Shown: in pieces, positions 1 to 13,583 of the stretch | Position numbering within the stretch: position 1 is the stretch's first letter | Layout: the number at the start of each line of letters is the position of its first letter | Assembly: GCA_902617025.1 (NCBI GenBank) | Contig: CACMVB010000004.1 | Span: 1 to 64,000, forward strand | Direction of reading: 5' to 3' | Source of the DNA: an uncultured Pelagibacteraceae bacterium | Lineage (GTDB): Bacteria > Pseudomonadota > Alphaproteobacteria > Pelagibacterales > Pelagibacteraceae | Length of the DNA stretch: 64,000 nt | The notes under the pieces: generated by a model | Seen by the model: the letters and a program-made list of their open reading frames with translations, nothing else | Told to the model about the DNA's origin: nothing | Databases searched by the model: none | Position numbers and translations under genes: made by a program

Positions 1-2
1 AA

Positions 3-275
3 AATATAAATTTGATAAATTTTCTTAAATCAAAAAAAACAATTTTTCTTAAAATTAATGATCATTTGATTTTGAAATGTTTTCGAGATAATCTAAAATT
101 TAATTTCTCTAGAAAAAATAATTTCAATTACAATTTAATTGATGAAGAGACATTTTCTAATCTTTTTGAGAGTGCAGGCAACATTGTTCAATATGGGTGG
201 AAAAAGGAAGCAGTTCCAATAGTGCAAGAAAAAAAGTCAATAATTGCGAGAATCTTTGAATTATTTGCAAATTGA
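3..275 (+). CDS. C-terminal fragment of an unidentified protein (cut by window edge)
   Basis: The frame is open from the left window edge to a TGA, so only about 90 C-terminal residues are visible and the start is outside. The residues alternate basic and hydrophobic stretches and finish in a short amphipathic helix, IIARIFELFAN, after a charged linker. A tail of this kind, and a position just upstream of lpxC, would suit a division protein such as FtsA. However, the residues before it do not look like the FtsA C-terminal domain, and no ftsZ lies between it and lpxC. Function is left open. The reading frame itself is well supported by its length in such AT-rich DNA. Confidence 0.5.
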   Translation, partial: NINLINFLKSKKTIFLKINDHLILKCFRDNLKFNFSRKNNFNYNLIDEETFSNLFESAGNIVQYGWKKEAVPIVQEKKSIIARIFELFAN

Positions 276-340
276 GGTTTGTTATTTTTAGAAACATTAG
301 TTGTTTTAATGTATTTGAGATAATTCTGTATAAGACCTTG

Positions 341-1261
341 ATGTTAAAAATTTACCAACAAACCATCAAAAATCCAATTACTTTTAAAGGTGTTGGGCTT
401 CACTCAGGCAGAGAGTCAGAAATCAAACTAATTCCAAGTGAAAGTAAAGGAATAGTCTTTAAAAGAATTGATTTAAAAAAAAACAATATAATTCCTGCAA
501 ATTATAAAAATGTTACTTCAGCAAGACTATGTACTACTTTAGAAAACGAATTTGGAATTAAAGTTTCAACAGTGGAACATCTTCTGGCTGCGTTGTATAT
601 TTCTGAAATAGATAATTTGATAATAGAGGTAAATGGTGAAGAAATTCCAATAATGGATGGATCAGCGAAAGAATTTTTAGATATTCTCGAAAAAACTGAA
701 ATTAAAATTTTATCTCGAAAAAGGAATTATCTGAAAGTTTTGAATAAGATAGAACTTAAAGATGGAAAAAGAAGTATTTCAATTGAACCATCTGAGCATA
801 GTTTTGAAGTTGAGTTTAAATTAAATTATAAAAATAGTATCATCGGAGACCAAACTAATTACGTAAATTTTCAATCAGATGACTTAAAGGAAGTTATAGA
901 GTCTAGAACATTCTGTTTGTACGATGACATTGAAAAAATTAAAAAAGTTGGACTAGCTAAAGGTGGCTCTTTAGAAAATGCAATTGTAGTGAACGATAAG
1001 GAAATTTTAAATAAAGGTGGCTTGAGAAATAATAAAGAGTTTGTTAATCATAAAATCTTAGATTTATCTGGTGACTTTTTCCTCTCAGGCTTTAGAATAA
1101 TTGGAAAAGTAAGATGCGATCAAGGAGGTCACGAACTGACAAATAAGTTTTTGAGAAAAGTCCTTAAAAGTAAATCTTTTTTATTAAGTGCTGATTTACA
1201 AGATCCAATATTTCCAAAATCCCGATCAGATCAATCGATTAAAATCGCAGTAAACGCTTAA
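341..1261 (+). CDS. lpxC: UDP-3-O-acyl-N-acetylglucosamine deacetylase LpxC
   Basis: This is the committed, zinc-dependent step of lipid A synthesis in the cytoplasm, removing acetate from UDP-3-O-acyl-GlcNAc. The product is 306 residues, normal for LpxC. The zinc ligands are visible as His80 (in VEHLLAAL), His237 and Asp241 (in NHKILDLSGD), and the catalytic His264 lies in GGHELTNKF. The early motif GVGLHSG is also present. I chose the ATG at 341 because the protein then begins MLKIYQQTIKNPITFKGVGL, matching family N-termini. The open frame runs back to 272, but the extra 23 residues look like non-coding read-through. It precedes bamD, a common alphaproteobacterial order. Confidence 0.96.
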   Translation: MLKIYQQTIKNPITFKGVGLHSGRESEIKLIPSESKGIVFKRIDLKKNNIIPANYKNVTSARLCTTLENEFGIKVSTVEHLLAALYISEIDNLIIEVNGEEIPIMDGSAKEFLDILEKTEIKILSRKRNYLKVLNKIELKDGKRSISIEPSEHSFEVEFKLNYKNSIIGDQTNYVNFQSDDLKEVIESRTFCLYDDIEKIKKVGLAKGGSLENAIVVNDKEILNKGGLRNNKEFVNHKILDLSGDFFLSGFRIIGKVRCDQGGHELTNKFLRKVLKSKSFLLSADLQDPIFPKSRSDQSIKIAVNA

Positions 1262-1312
1262 ATTTAAAATTTTAACATATAATTTTAAGATTTATCTGTT
1301 ATTAATTTTGAT

Positions 1313-5875
<4,563 letters not shown>

Positions 5876-5888
<13 letters not shown>

Positions 5889-7924
5889 TTAAGAATTTTA
5901 TTTTTTTTGTATCTATCCCATCCAGGACTTCTATACTCGTCTTCAAATCCAACAGAATTATCTTGATTGAAATCGAATTCATCGTTTATTTTGTTAAGCT
6001 CAATTTCATTCTTCTCAACATTATTTTTTGGAATTTCATCTATAAATCTTGATGGTAAAGCGTCCATCCAGTCGCCGTGATAGGCTCTTTTTAAAGCAAA
6101 TGATAAAAAAGCCTCTTTTTTTGCTCTTGTAATACCCACATATGCAAGTCTTCTCTCCTCCTCTAGAGCAAAATCACCTTTCTCCTCGAGAGATTTTTGA
6201 TGAGGAAAAAGCCCTTCTTCCCATCCAGGAAGAAACACTACATCAAATTCTAGCCCTTTTGCAGCATGCATAGTCATTAAATTAATTTTTGCACCTTCCC
6301 ATTCTTGATCTATTGATGTAGCAAGCGCGACATGTTCAAGAAAACTTTGTAAATCGCTATAGTCTTGCATAGCTCTGATTAATTCTTTCAAATTATCAAG
6401 TCTATTTTCATTTTCTAGGTCTTTCTTATTTTTTAACATTGCTGAATAACCTGACTCATCTAAAATTATTTTGAGTAAATCAAAGTGTTTAATTTTTTTT
6501 GAATCTTCTCTCCACTTTACGATCATTTTAATTAAATTGTTTAATGTGCTCTTTATTTTTGGTTTAAGCCCACCAGTTTCTATCAACTTAATAATTGACT
6601 CTTCTAAACAAAGATTATTTTCCTTACCAAATTTGTAGATTTGATTAAGAGAACTATCGCCTATTCCTCTTTTGGGAACACCTATTACTCGCTCCAATGC
6701 CAAATCATCATATTTCTGATTTATTATTCTTAGATAACAAACAGCGTCTTTTATTTCTGCCCTTTCATAAAATTTTATTCCCCCAAGCACACGATACCCA
6801 ATACCGACTTGTAAAAATCTCTCTTCAAATTCCCTAGTTTGATAAATTGCTCTTACTAAAATTGAAATATTATTAAGTGAATACTTTCCCTTTAAATTAT
6901 TTTCTATGATATCACTCACACCTTGTGCCTCTTCTTTACCTGTTTGATAACAATTTAATTTTATTAGTTCACCTTGATTAGAGGATGACCATAACTTTTT
7001 ACCAACTCTATTTGTATTATTTGATATTAAATGGGAAGCAGTTTCTAAAATATTTTTTGTTGAACGATAATTTTGTTCTAATTTAAATATTTTACAATTT
7101 TTGTAAATCTTATCAAAAGTTAAAAAATTTTTAATTTCTGCACCTCTCCAGCTATAAATTGATTGGTCGTCATCACCTACACAACAAATATTTTGCTTGT
7201 TGTTAACTAATAATTGAAGCCACCTATTTTGAATAAAATTTGTGTCTTGAAATTCATCAACTAAAATATATTTGAAATTATTTTGATAAATTTCTCTTAT
7301 GTCTCTATGTTCTTCAAATAGCTTAACACAAAATAATATTAAATCTCCAAAATCAAAAGCATTTAAATCTTTAATTTTATCTTGATAAATTTGATAAACT
7401 TTTAAGATTGATTTTACAATAGAGCCAGTTTTTTGAGTTTTTACATTTTTGGGTAATAAACCTTTATTTTTCCACTGGTCAATATGATAAATAACAAGCT
7501 GAGGTGAAAATTTTTTTGCATCTAAATTTTCAGCTTTGACAATATTTCTAATTAATTTTTTTTGGTCGTCTGTATCTAAAATTGTAAAATTACTCCTGTA
7601 ACCTAGCGCTTCAGCATGTCTTCTTAAAAACTTGACACTTATAGAATGGAAAGTGCCTAACCAAGGCACTGCATTTGAACTTCCTTTCAGATGTTGTAAC
7701 ACTCTGTTCTGCATCTCTTTGGCAGCTTTATTTGTAAATGTGACGCATAAAATTTGACTAGCCCAGGCTTTCTTTTGACTAATTATGTGCATGAGTCTAG
7801 TTGTTAGCACTCTGGTTTTTCCAGAACCAGCGCCAGCAACAATTAGATTTGGACCCTCAGTATTAATTACTGCATCCTTTTGCTCTTTGTTAAGTTTTTC
7901 AATTAGTTTATCTATACTATTCAT
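5876..7924 (-). CDS. uvrD: UvrD/PcrA-type superfamily 1 DNA helicase
   Basis: This is a 3'-5' DNA helicase for excision and mismatch repair. Superfamily 1A motifs appear in order in 682 residues: Walker A GAGSGKT near residue 35, the DExQ-box variant DEFQDTN, GDDDQSIYSWRGA, QNYRST, TMHAAKGLEFD and EERRLAYVGITRAK. The C-terminal 60 residues are acidic then basic (NQDNSVGFEDEYRSPGWDRY), like the RNA-polymerase-binding tail of UvrD/PcrA. It is the first gene of a two-gene minus-strand unit with pepP and is divergent from the AsmA-like gene. Confidence 0.94.
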
Positions 7925-7966
7925 AAGATAGAATTTTCATTTATATACTAGTTATAAAAAAAAAAA

Positions 7967-9370
7967 ATGATAAATAAATTTTTTAAATTAATTAACAACA
8001 AATTTCCAAGAATTATTAAATTCATTTTTTCTTTAAGATATCTAGTCTTACTTTTCTCAATTTCTATAGCTTTATTTTTACTAATTCCAAATTTTTTTGA
8101 TTACAATAAAAAAGAAAACATTATCAAACTTGAATTACAAAAGGATTACAGTCTAAAGCTTAATAGGATCAAAGATATTGAATTTAAAACTTTACCAACC
8201 CCAAGGTTAATTATTAAGAACTTAGAAGCTAGTATTTCATCTGAAAAAATTGATTTAATAGATGGAGAACTCATAATACTTCCAAAACTAGTAAGTATTT
8301 ATAATTTCAACAATTTCAAAATTAAAAAAGTAATATTTAACAAAAATCAAATTATATTAGATGTTAAAAAGACAAAAGAATTGAGCAAATATATTGCACA
8401 GTCTAAAAACAAAATTCATTTGAGAAATTCGAATATTCAATTAAAAAATTTAAAAGATAATTTGATTTATTTAGAAAAAATTAATTTTTCAAATTATGGT
8501 TATGGTAAAAATATTTTGACCGGAAAAGCTTTTAACCAAAAATTTAAAATTAGATACCAAAAAAATAATAAAGAAATACAGTTCAAATTGTTGAATACAG
8601 GTCTAATGTTTTCATTAAAATTTTCTGAAGGCAGAAACTTAAATAATGTCAAAGGAGTTTTTAAAGGCAAAATTTTAAATTCAAATTTAAAATCTTATTT
8701 TATCTATAATGGCAATTTTTTAGAATTAGATAAATTTACTTTTAGAAATAAAAATCTTTCATTAGATAGCCAGGGAAAAATTATACTTAAGCCCTATTCG
8801 ACTATAAATTTAACGTCTGAAATTAAAGATTTTAATAAAGAAATATTTCAAAATATTAATCTTGATCATTTATTTAAATTTAAGAAAGTCATACAAAGAA
8901 TAAACAGTAAAAATGATTTTATTTACAAGCCTACAAAATTTAGCGGTAGTTTGATCGAAAATCTAATTGTATCGACTTCTCTGGCATATGGTAAATTAAA
9001 TATTTCAAAAAACTTTACTTTTGAAAAAACCGATTTCAAATGTGATGGAAATATTGATATTTTACAAGATTACCCTGTCCTAAATTTTTATTGTTTATTA
9101 TCTACAAAAGATAAAAAAAAATTTTTAAAAAAATTAAATGTAAATTTCGAAAACAAAGATAAAACACTAGACCTAGAGGTAAAAGGTAGATTAAACATTC
9201 TGAATAAAAAAATTAATTTTGAATTTGTCAAAATCAATAATATTTATAACGCTTCTAAAGAAGAATTAGTTTATTATAAAAGATCTTTTGAAAGCATAAT
9301 TTTAAATAAAGGTATTTTAGATATATTTGATTTAGCCAAAATCAAAAATTTTGCTAAAGAAATTTCTTAA
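7967..9370 (+). CDS. AsmA-like inner-membrane-anchored protein
   Basis: The 467-residue protein has one N-terminal membrane segment (about residues 25-45, after a basic stretch) and then a long periplasmic region. That region is rich in short beta-strands with asparagine and lysine turns. The motif LPTPRLIIKNLEASIS soon after the anchor is typical of AsmA/TamB-like bridge proteins, which are linked to outer-membrane lipid and protein homeostasis. No enzyme motif is visible. It stands alone on the plus strand between divergent uvrD and convergent fumC. The AsmA assignment rests on topology and that N-terminal motif, so it is moderate. Confidence 0.6.
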   Translation: MINKFFKLINNKFPRIIKFIFSLRYLVLLFSISIALFLLIPNFFDYNKKENIIKLELQKDYSLKLNRIKDIEFKTLPTPRLIIKNLEASISSEKIDLIDGELIILPKLVSIYNFNNFKIKKVIFNKNQIILDVKKTKELSKYIAQSKNKIHLRNSNIQLKNLKDNLIYLEKINFSNYGYGKNILTGKAFNQKFKIRYQKNNKEIQFKLLNTGLMFSLKFSEGRNLNNVKGVFKGKILNSNLKSYFIYNGNFLELDKFTFRNKNLSLDSQGKIILKPYSTINLTSEIKDFNKEIFQNINLDHLFKFKKVIQRINSKNDFIYKPTKFSGSLIENLIVSTSLAYGKLNISKNFTFEKTDFKCDGNIDILQDYPVLNFYCLLSTKDKKKFLKKLNVNFENKDKTLDLEVKGRLNILNKKINFEFVKINNIYNASKEELVYYKRSFESIILNKGILDIFDLAKIKNFAKEIS

Positions 9371-9371
9371 T

Positions 9372-10760
9372 TTATTTTGGCTTTGTCATCTTAATTGGAT
9401 TCATAATCTTATTGTATTCTTTTTCGTTAATAAGACCAGTTTTGATAATTTCATGTTTTAATGTAGTTCCGTTTTTATATGCCGCCTTTGCAATACTTGC
9501 AGCTCTATCGTATCCAAATTTTGGAGCAAGAGCTGTGACTAACATTAAAGAATTATCCAAAAGATTTTTTATTCTTTTCTTATCTGCTTTAATTCCTTTA
9601 ACACAATACAATGCAAAAGTTTTAGCTGAGTCACTCATAATTTCAATTGATTGCAAAATATTATGAATAATTAAAGGTTTAAAAACATTTAATTCAAAAT
9701 GTCCATGAGAACCTGCCATTGTAATACCATTGTGATTTCCAATTACTTTTACACAAACCATAGTTACTGCTTCTGATTGAGTGGGATTTACTTTTCCTGG
9801 CATAATTGAGGATCCAGGTTCATTTGACGGCAATATCAGTTCTCCGTAACCGGCTCTAGGTCCAGAACCTAAAAACCTAATATCATTTGCTATTTTCATT
9901 AAACAAACTGCAGTGGTATTGAGAGTTCCAGAAAAATTCACTATTTCATCATGAGCAGCTAAAGCAGCAAATTTATTAGAAGATGGTTTAAAAGGAAGTT
10001 TTGTAATTTTACTAATCTCCTTAACTATTTTTTTGTCAAAATTTCTTCTAGTATTGAGTCCAGTGCCTACAGCGGTACCACCTTGAGCTAAAAAATATAT
10101 TTCTTTAAGTGCTGCTTCAATTCTTTGTATACATTTTTTTAATTGAGTATGGTAACCAGAAAATTCTTGCCCTAATGTCAATGGAGTTGCATCTTGCAGA
10201 TGAGTTCTACCTACTTTTACAATTTTATTAAATTCTTTTGACTTTTTAAATAATTCTTTCTCTAATAGTTTAAGACATGGCAAGAGCTTTTCCCTAGATT
10301 TTAAAGCTATGGCAATATGCATAGCTGTGGGAAACACATCGTTGGTAGATTGGGATTTATTTACATGATCATTTGGATGCACAGGTTTTTTTGAACCCAT
10401 TTTCCCCCCCATTAATTCAATAGCTCTGTTAGCAATTACCTCATTTACGTTCATGTTCGTTTGAGTTCCCGAACCAGTTTGCCAAACTTTTAAGGGGAAA
10501 TGACCATCATGCTTTCCTTTAATTACTTCCTCAGAAGCTTTAATTATGTATTTGCTAAGCTTTTTATCTAAATCCTTGTTCTTAGAATTCACTATAGCTG
10601 CTGCTTTTTTAATGATTGCAATAGAGTGGATAACTAATGGTCTAACTAAAAAGTCACCTATATTAAAATATTTATTTGATCTTTCGGTTGATGCGCCCCA
10701 ATACTTATCACCAGGTACTTTTACTTTTCCAATACTGTCAAATTCTGTTCTGTATTTCAT
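9372..10760 (-). CDS. fumC: Class II fumarate hydratase FumC
   Basis: FumC catalyses the reversible hydration of fumarate to malate in the TCA cycle. The class II fumarase/aspartase signature is present as [10 protein letters not shown], together with [23 protein letters not shown] residues and the [14 protein letters not shown] block. I set the start at 10760 ([23 protein letters not shown]), giving 462 residues, the family norm. The frame is open 36 codons further upstream, but that part has no family match and would overlap the divergent MazG-like gene. The stop lies one base from the convergent AsmA-like gene. Confidence 0.96.
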   Translation of the reverse strand: MKYRTEFDSIGKVKVPGDKYWGASTERSNKYFNIGDFLVRPLVIHSIAIIKKAAAIVNSKNKDLDKKLSKYIIKASEEVIKGKHDGHFPLKVWQTGSGTQTNMNVNEVIANRAIELMGGKMGSKKPVHPNDHVNKSQSTNDVFPTAMHIAIALKSREKLLPCLKLLEKELFKKSKEFNKIVKVGRTHLQDATPLTLGQEFSGYHTQLKKCIQRIEAALKEIYFLAQGGTAVGTGLNTRRNFDKKIVKEISKITKLPFKPSSNKFAALAAHDEIVNFSGTLNTTAVCLMKIANDIRFLGSGPRAGYGELILPSNEPGSSIMPGKVNPTQSEAVTMVCVKVIGNHNGITMAGSHGHFELNVFKPLIIHNILQSIEIMSDSAKTFALYCVKGIKADKKRIKNLLDNSLMLVTALAPKFGYDRAASIAKAAYKNGTTLKHEIIKTGLINEKEYNKIMNPIKMTKPK

Positions 10761-10820
10761 GTTTGATTCTTTGATATAATACACTTTAATAAGATAATTA
10801 TAAATTATAAAGGACAAGAA

Positions 10821-11192
10821 ATGAGTAATTTTCAACGAGTTAAAAAATTTATGAAAACATTCGGCCAAGAAATTAAAGAAAAGGCTGAATTTCCCGACAA
10901 TAAAATTACCACTTTAAGGTATGATTTAATCAAAGAAGAACTAAGCGAGCTCAAAGATGCCATTGATAAAAAAGATATTAAAGAGGTAGCAGATGCCCTG
11001 ACAGATATTTTATATGTAACTTATGGAGCTGGACACGCATTTGGTATAGATTTAGATAAATGTTTTGAGGAAGTACAAAATTCGAATATGAGCAAACTAG
11101 GCAAAGATGGAAAACCAATCTATAATGATAAAGGCAAGGTTATGAAAGGTCCAAATTATTTTAAACCAAATTTAAAAAAATTTGTAGCATAA
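10821..11192 (+). CDS. MazG/HisE-like nucleotide pyrophosphohydrolase
   Basis: This 123-residue protein belongs to the all-alpha NTP pyrophosphohydrolase superfamily (MazG, HisE, dUTPase-2 folds). The metal-binding pattern is visible: [15 protein letters not shown] on one helix, then [15 protein letters not shown] on the next, supplying the usual EExxE and ExxD acids. It should hydrolyse a nucleoside triphosphate or related compound to the monophosphate and pyrophosphate, perhaps for nucleotide-pool cleaning; the substrate is not predictable. Its TAA stop overlaps the ATG of a 26-codon membrane ORF, so the two are translationally coupled. Confidence 0.75.
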   Translation: MSNFQRVKKFMKTFGQEIKEKAEFPDNKITTLRYDLIKEELSELKDAIDKKDIKEVADALTDILYVTYGAGHAFGIDLDKCFEEVQNSNMSKLGKDGKPIYNDKGKVMKGPNYFKPNLKKFVA

Positions 11193-11272
11193 TGAAAAAA
11201 AATTATCATTGGATACTTTTAGGCATTGCAGCTGGCATAGTTATCTATATGTTAGATAAATACATTATTTAA
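11192..11272 (+). CDS. Tiny single-span membrane peptide, 26 residues
   Basis: The ORF starts inside the stop codon of the MazG-like gene (TAATG overlap) and encodes 26 residues. There is a basic N-terminus (MKKNYHW), about 15 hydrophobic residues (ILLGIAAGIVIYML) and a charged tail (DKYII). The stop-start overlap is the main evidence that it is translated; there is no homology evidence. It is a candidate small membrane protein of unknown role. The next gene begins 14 bases later and is also a small membrane protein. Confidence 0.45.
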   Translation: MKKNYHWILLGIAAGIVIYMLDKYII

Positions 11273-11286
11273 CTACCAAGTTTTAA

Positions 11287-11526
11287 ATGAAAAAATTAAA
11301 ACCGAAACCACACCAATTTTGGGCATGGTGTTCTACACTTACAATTTTACTAGGAGCAATCACTGCCGCCCTTGGATTTTATCCTTTATATTGTTATATT
11401 TTTATAATAGGTAACAGTGGCTTAGCAATTATTTCTTGGATTTGGAATGAAAAATCTCTAGTAGCTCTTAACACTGGTCTAGCTGCCATTTACCTAATAG
11501 GTTTAACTAATCTTTATTTGAATTAG
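11287..11526 (+). CDS. Small membrane protein, unknown function
   Basis: The 79-residue product starts with a basic stretch (MKKLKPKPHQF) followed by three hydrophobic stretches that could form three membrane spans. Tryptophans lie at the interfaces (FWAWCSTL, SWIWNEKS). No family was recognised with confidence; the alternation of short spans is loosely like small nutrient-channel proteins but this is only an impression. It lies between the 26-residue peptide and the gamma-glutamylcyclotransferase-like gene, whose GTG start overlaps this stop, so it is part of a four-gene plus-strand unit. Confidence 0.6.
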   Translation: MKKLKPKPHQFWAWCSTLTILLGAITAALGFYPLYCYIFIIGNSGLAIISWIWNEKSLVALNTGLAAIYLIGLTNLYLN

Positions 11527-11861
11527 TGAAAAAAATAGATTCAATTTTTGTGTACGGGACCCTTCAACCCGGAAAACAACATGAAGAAATTTTTAAAAAA
11601 ATTAAAGGTTCTTGGAAAAAAGGTTTTATATTTGGAAAATTAATAAATATAAGCAAAGGTTCGAATTACGGTTATCCTGTAATCAAAATTAAAAAAAAAG
11701 GAGATAAAATTTTTGGAATGGTATTTAAGTCAAAAAATTTAGATAAAATAATTAATAAAGTTGATGTCTTTGAAGGCCAAGGTTATAGAAGAATAATTAC
11801 AAGCGTTAATTTGATCAATGGGTCAAAGATTGATAGTTATGTTTATACCCTAGGGAAATAA
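11526..11861 (+). CDS. Gamma-glutamylcyclotransferase-like (AIG2/GGCT fold) protein
   Basis: The 111-residue protein has the GGCT-fold signature FVYGTLQPG near the N-terminus and a central VFEGQGYRR segment typical of the AIG2/BtrG family. Members cleave gamma-glutamyl amines or peptides to 5-oxoproline or related cyclic products, and many are uncharacterised. The GTG start overlaps the preceding TAG stop (TAGTG), which fixes the start. A role in glutathione turnover is possible, since gshA and gshB are present in this genome, but the real substrate is unknown. Confidence 0.72.
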   Translation: MKKIDSIFVYGTLQPGKQHEEIFKKIKGSWKKGFIFGKLINISKGSNYGYPVIKIKKKGDKIFGMVFKSKNLDKIINKVDVFEGQGYRRIITSVNLINGSKIDSYVYTLGK

Positions 11862-13019
11862 CTATTTAATTAGTCTAATTATATCTCGATAAATTCTTTC
11901 TGAAATAATTTCTCTTGATATTGCAGTATAGTGAGCATAGTCGGAATAGAAAGCCTCTTTTTTTTCATTTTTAGATAACAGTTCGCTCAAATCATTAAAA
12001 ATAAAATTTTGTGAATTAAGCATTTCATATTTTTTGATATCATTCGAGATTTTATCATAAAACTCCTGTTTATTATTAAAATAATTCGGGTCAGTCTTCT
12101 TTTGCTCAACATAAATAGCTTTATCATTTTTACTTAAGTAATTAAAATTTCTTGGTAACATTTGTGGCTGAAGATAAACTACGATAGGAACAGTTTTTGA
12201 AGATAGTTGTGATAAAATTTTTATATTATGATAATACCTATATTCTTTTTCTTCTGTCATAGGATTTTCTTTTGAAGTTTCAATAAATTTTCTATTCTCC
12301 TTATCAAATAAAAATATGCCTGTGGTTTTCTCTACAATTTTTTTAAATAAAAAATACGTGGATATATTTTTTGAAAAAAGATCATCAATAAAATAAAAAA
12401 AACTTTTAGATTGATTATTCACATTTTTTTGAAAATTTCTTTGAAAATGATGACTGTTAGATAAATAAAAATCTTTACTTGGAGTTGCAACAGCATCGTT
12501 CGTACCGTTTAAAACTATTATTAAATCCGGCTTAAAAGCATAAAGAATTCTATTTTGGATTAGGCTTAATTCTTGAGCAGACATGAAGCCCGAAGTTCCA
12601 GCGTTTATAACAAAAAATTTTTTTTTAATTACTTTATTTTCATTCAGTTTTTTTTCCAATCTTGCTGATATCGGATCATTCTTATTTATCAATGCTTCGC
12701 CTTGAACAGTAGAACCCCCTAAAATAAATATTCTGAATTCATTTTTCTCTTTTTTTTCTAAATCCCCCGGATGCCTTTTTCCATCTAAATTAAATCCATA
12801 TCTATCTGTTGCTTGTCTATAATTTTTCTTAAAAATTGTCTCTTTTTGATTCGGAAGTGAGGAGTACCCGGTTAGAAAGTCGTATCTATTGCTATCAATG
12901 CCGCTTACCTTATAAAACTTAGGCAAATTTAAGTAATCCAATACAAATCTTACAGTTAATTCTACTAAAACTAATAGGATTAGATTAAAGAGTATTACAA
13001 AGCTTATTTTTTTTAACAT
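11862..13019 (-). CDS. Membrane-anchored SGNH/GDSL hydrolase
   Basis: This 385-residue protein has an N-terminal membrane segment (residues 4-26) and an outward-facing SGNH hydrolase domain. The four blocks are visible: Ser in GGSTVQGEA, Gly in NAGTSGF, Asn in LNGTNDA, and the Asp-His pair in YSDYAHYT near the C-terminus. Such enzymes remove or transfer acyl groups, often on surface glycans. It is divergent from the SxtJ-like, DUF5989 and carbamoyltransferase genes, and hydrolases of this kind commonly sit beside such carbamoyltransferases. Glycan decoration is therefore a reasonable inference, but the substrate is unknown. Confidence 0.78.
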   Translation of the reverse strand: MLKKISFVILFNLILLVLVELTVRFVLDYLNLPKFYKVSGIDSNRYDFLTGYSSLPNQKETIFKKNYRQATDRYGFNLDGKRHPGDLEKKEKNEFRIFILGGSTVQGEALINKNDPISARLEKKLNENKVIKKKFFVINAGTSGFMSAQELSLIQNRILYAFKPDLIIVLNGTNDAVATPSKDFYLSNSHHFQRNFQKNVNNQSKSFFYFIDDLFSKNISTYFLFKKIVEKTTGIFLFDKENRKFIETSKENPMTEEKEYRYYHNIKILSQLSSKTVPIVVYLQPQMLPRNFNYLSKNDKAIYVEQKKTDPNYFNNKQEFYDKISNDIKKYEMLNSQNFIFNDLSELLSKNEKKEAFYSDYAHYTAISREIISERIYRDIIRLIK

Positions 13020-13053
13020 TAATTAAAAATATCATATATAGTTCAAAAAAGTA

Positions 13054-13431
13054 ATGAAATCTTCATCTGATAAAAGCTTTGGAATATTATTTTTCATAGT
13101 TTTTCTAATAATAGGGTTATGGCCAATTTTTTTTTCAGAAAAGATAAGATTATGGTCTTTAATAATCTCATTCTTTTTTTTATTTATAGCTCTTTCAAAA
13201 CCTTCTATTTTAGGACCGTTAAATAAAATATGGATTAGGATTGGATATCTCTTAGGTAAATTAATTGCTCCCATAGTAATGTCATTTATTTTTTTTATAC
13301 TTGTTACACCCATAAGCTTTTTAGTGAGATGTTTTAAAAAAGATCTTTTAAGTCTTTCATTTTCTAAGGAAAAAGTTAGTTATTGGAACAAAAGGAAAAA
13401 AACAATCGAGTCAATGGATAAACAATACTAA
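13054..13431 (+). CDS. SxtJ-like membrane protein
   Basis: The 125-residue protein has two hydrophobic pairs, at about residues 9-50 and 60-95, then a basic cytoplasmic tail ending in SYWNKRKKTIESMDKQY. This matches the SxtJ family of small membrane proteins, which is repeatedly found next to NodU/TobZ-type carbamoyltransferases, including in saxitoxin loci. The function of SxtJ is not established. Its TAA stop overlaps the start of a 50-codon ORF, which in turn overlaps the carbamoyltransferase, so the three are coupled. Confidence 0.75.
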   Translation: MKSSSDKSFGILFFIVFLIIGLWPIFFSEKIRLWSLIISFFFLFIALSKPSILGPLNKIWIRIGYLLGKLIAPIVMSFIFFILVTPISFLVRCFKKDLLSLSFSKEKVSYWNKRKKTIESMDKQY

Positions 13432-13583
13432 TGATAAGTTTTTTAAAAGAATTTTTTGAATTTATTAAGTATAGAAAAAAATATTGGTTAATTCCTATTA
13501 TAGTAGTATTGGTATTATTTGGTATTTTGATAGTTTTAAGCCAGGGCTCAGCGGTAGCGCCATTTATTTACACAATATTCTAG
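13431..13583 (+). CDS. DUF5989-type small membrane protein, 50 residues
   Basis: This short gene starts within the SxtJ stop (TAATG) and ends within the carbamoyltransferase start (TAGTG). The 50-residue product begins MISFLKEFFEFIKYRKKYWL, has one membrane span (about residues 20-37), and ends SQGSAVAPFIYTIF. The aromatic/basic start, single span and SxGSAVAPFIYT(I/L)F end are the hallmarks of DUF5989 proteins that accompany SxtJ and carbamoyltransferases. It is easily missed because the carbamoyltransferase frame stays open across it. Function is unknown; the tight coupling suggests a complex with its two neighbours. Confidence 0.85.
   Translation: MISFLKEFFEFIKYRKKYWLIPIIVVLVLFGILIVLSQGSAVAPFIYTIF

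Noticed and set aside
3..275. FtsA as identity of the left-edge gene fragment
   Set aside because: The amphipathic tail is suggestive, but the preceding residues lack the FtsA C-terminal blocks and no ftsZ follows, so the gene was left unidentified.
13484..13582. Longer N-terminus for the carbamoyltransferase
   Set aside because: The extra 33 codons lie on top of the DUF5989 gene in another frame and have no family counterpart; the GTG at 13583 gives the normal start.
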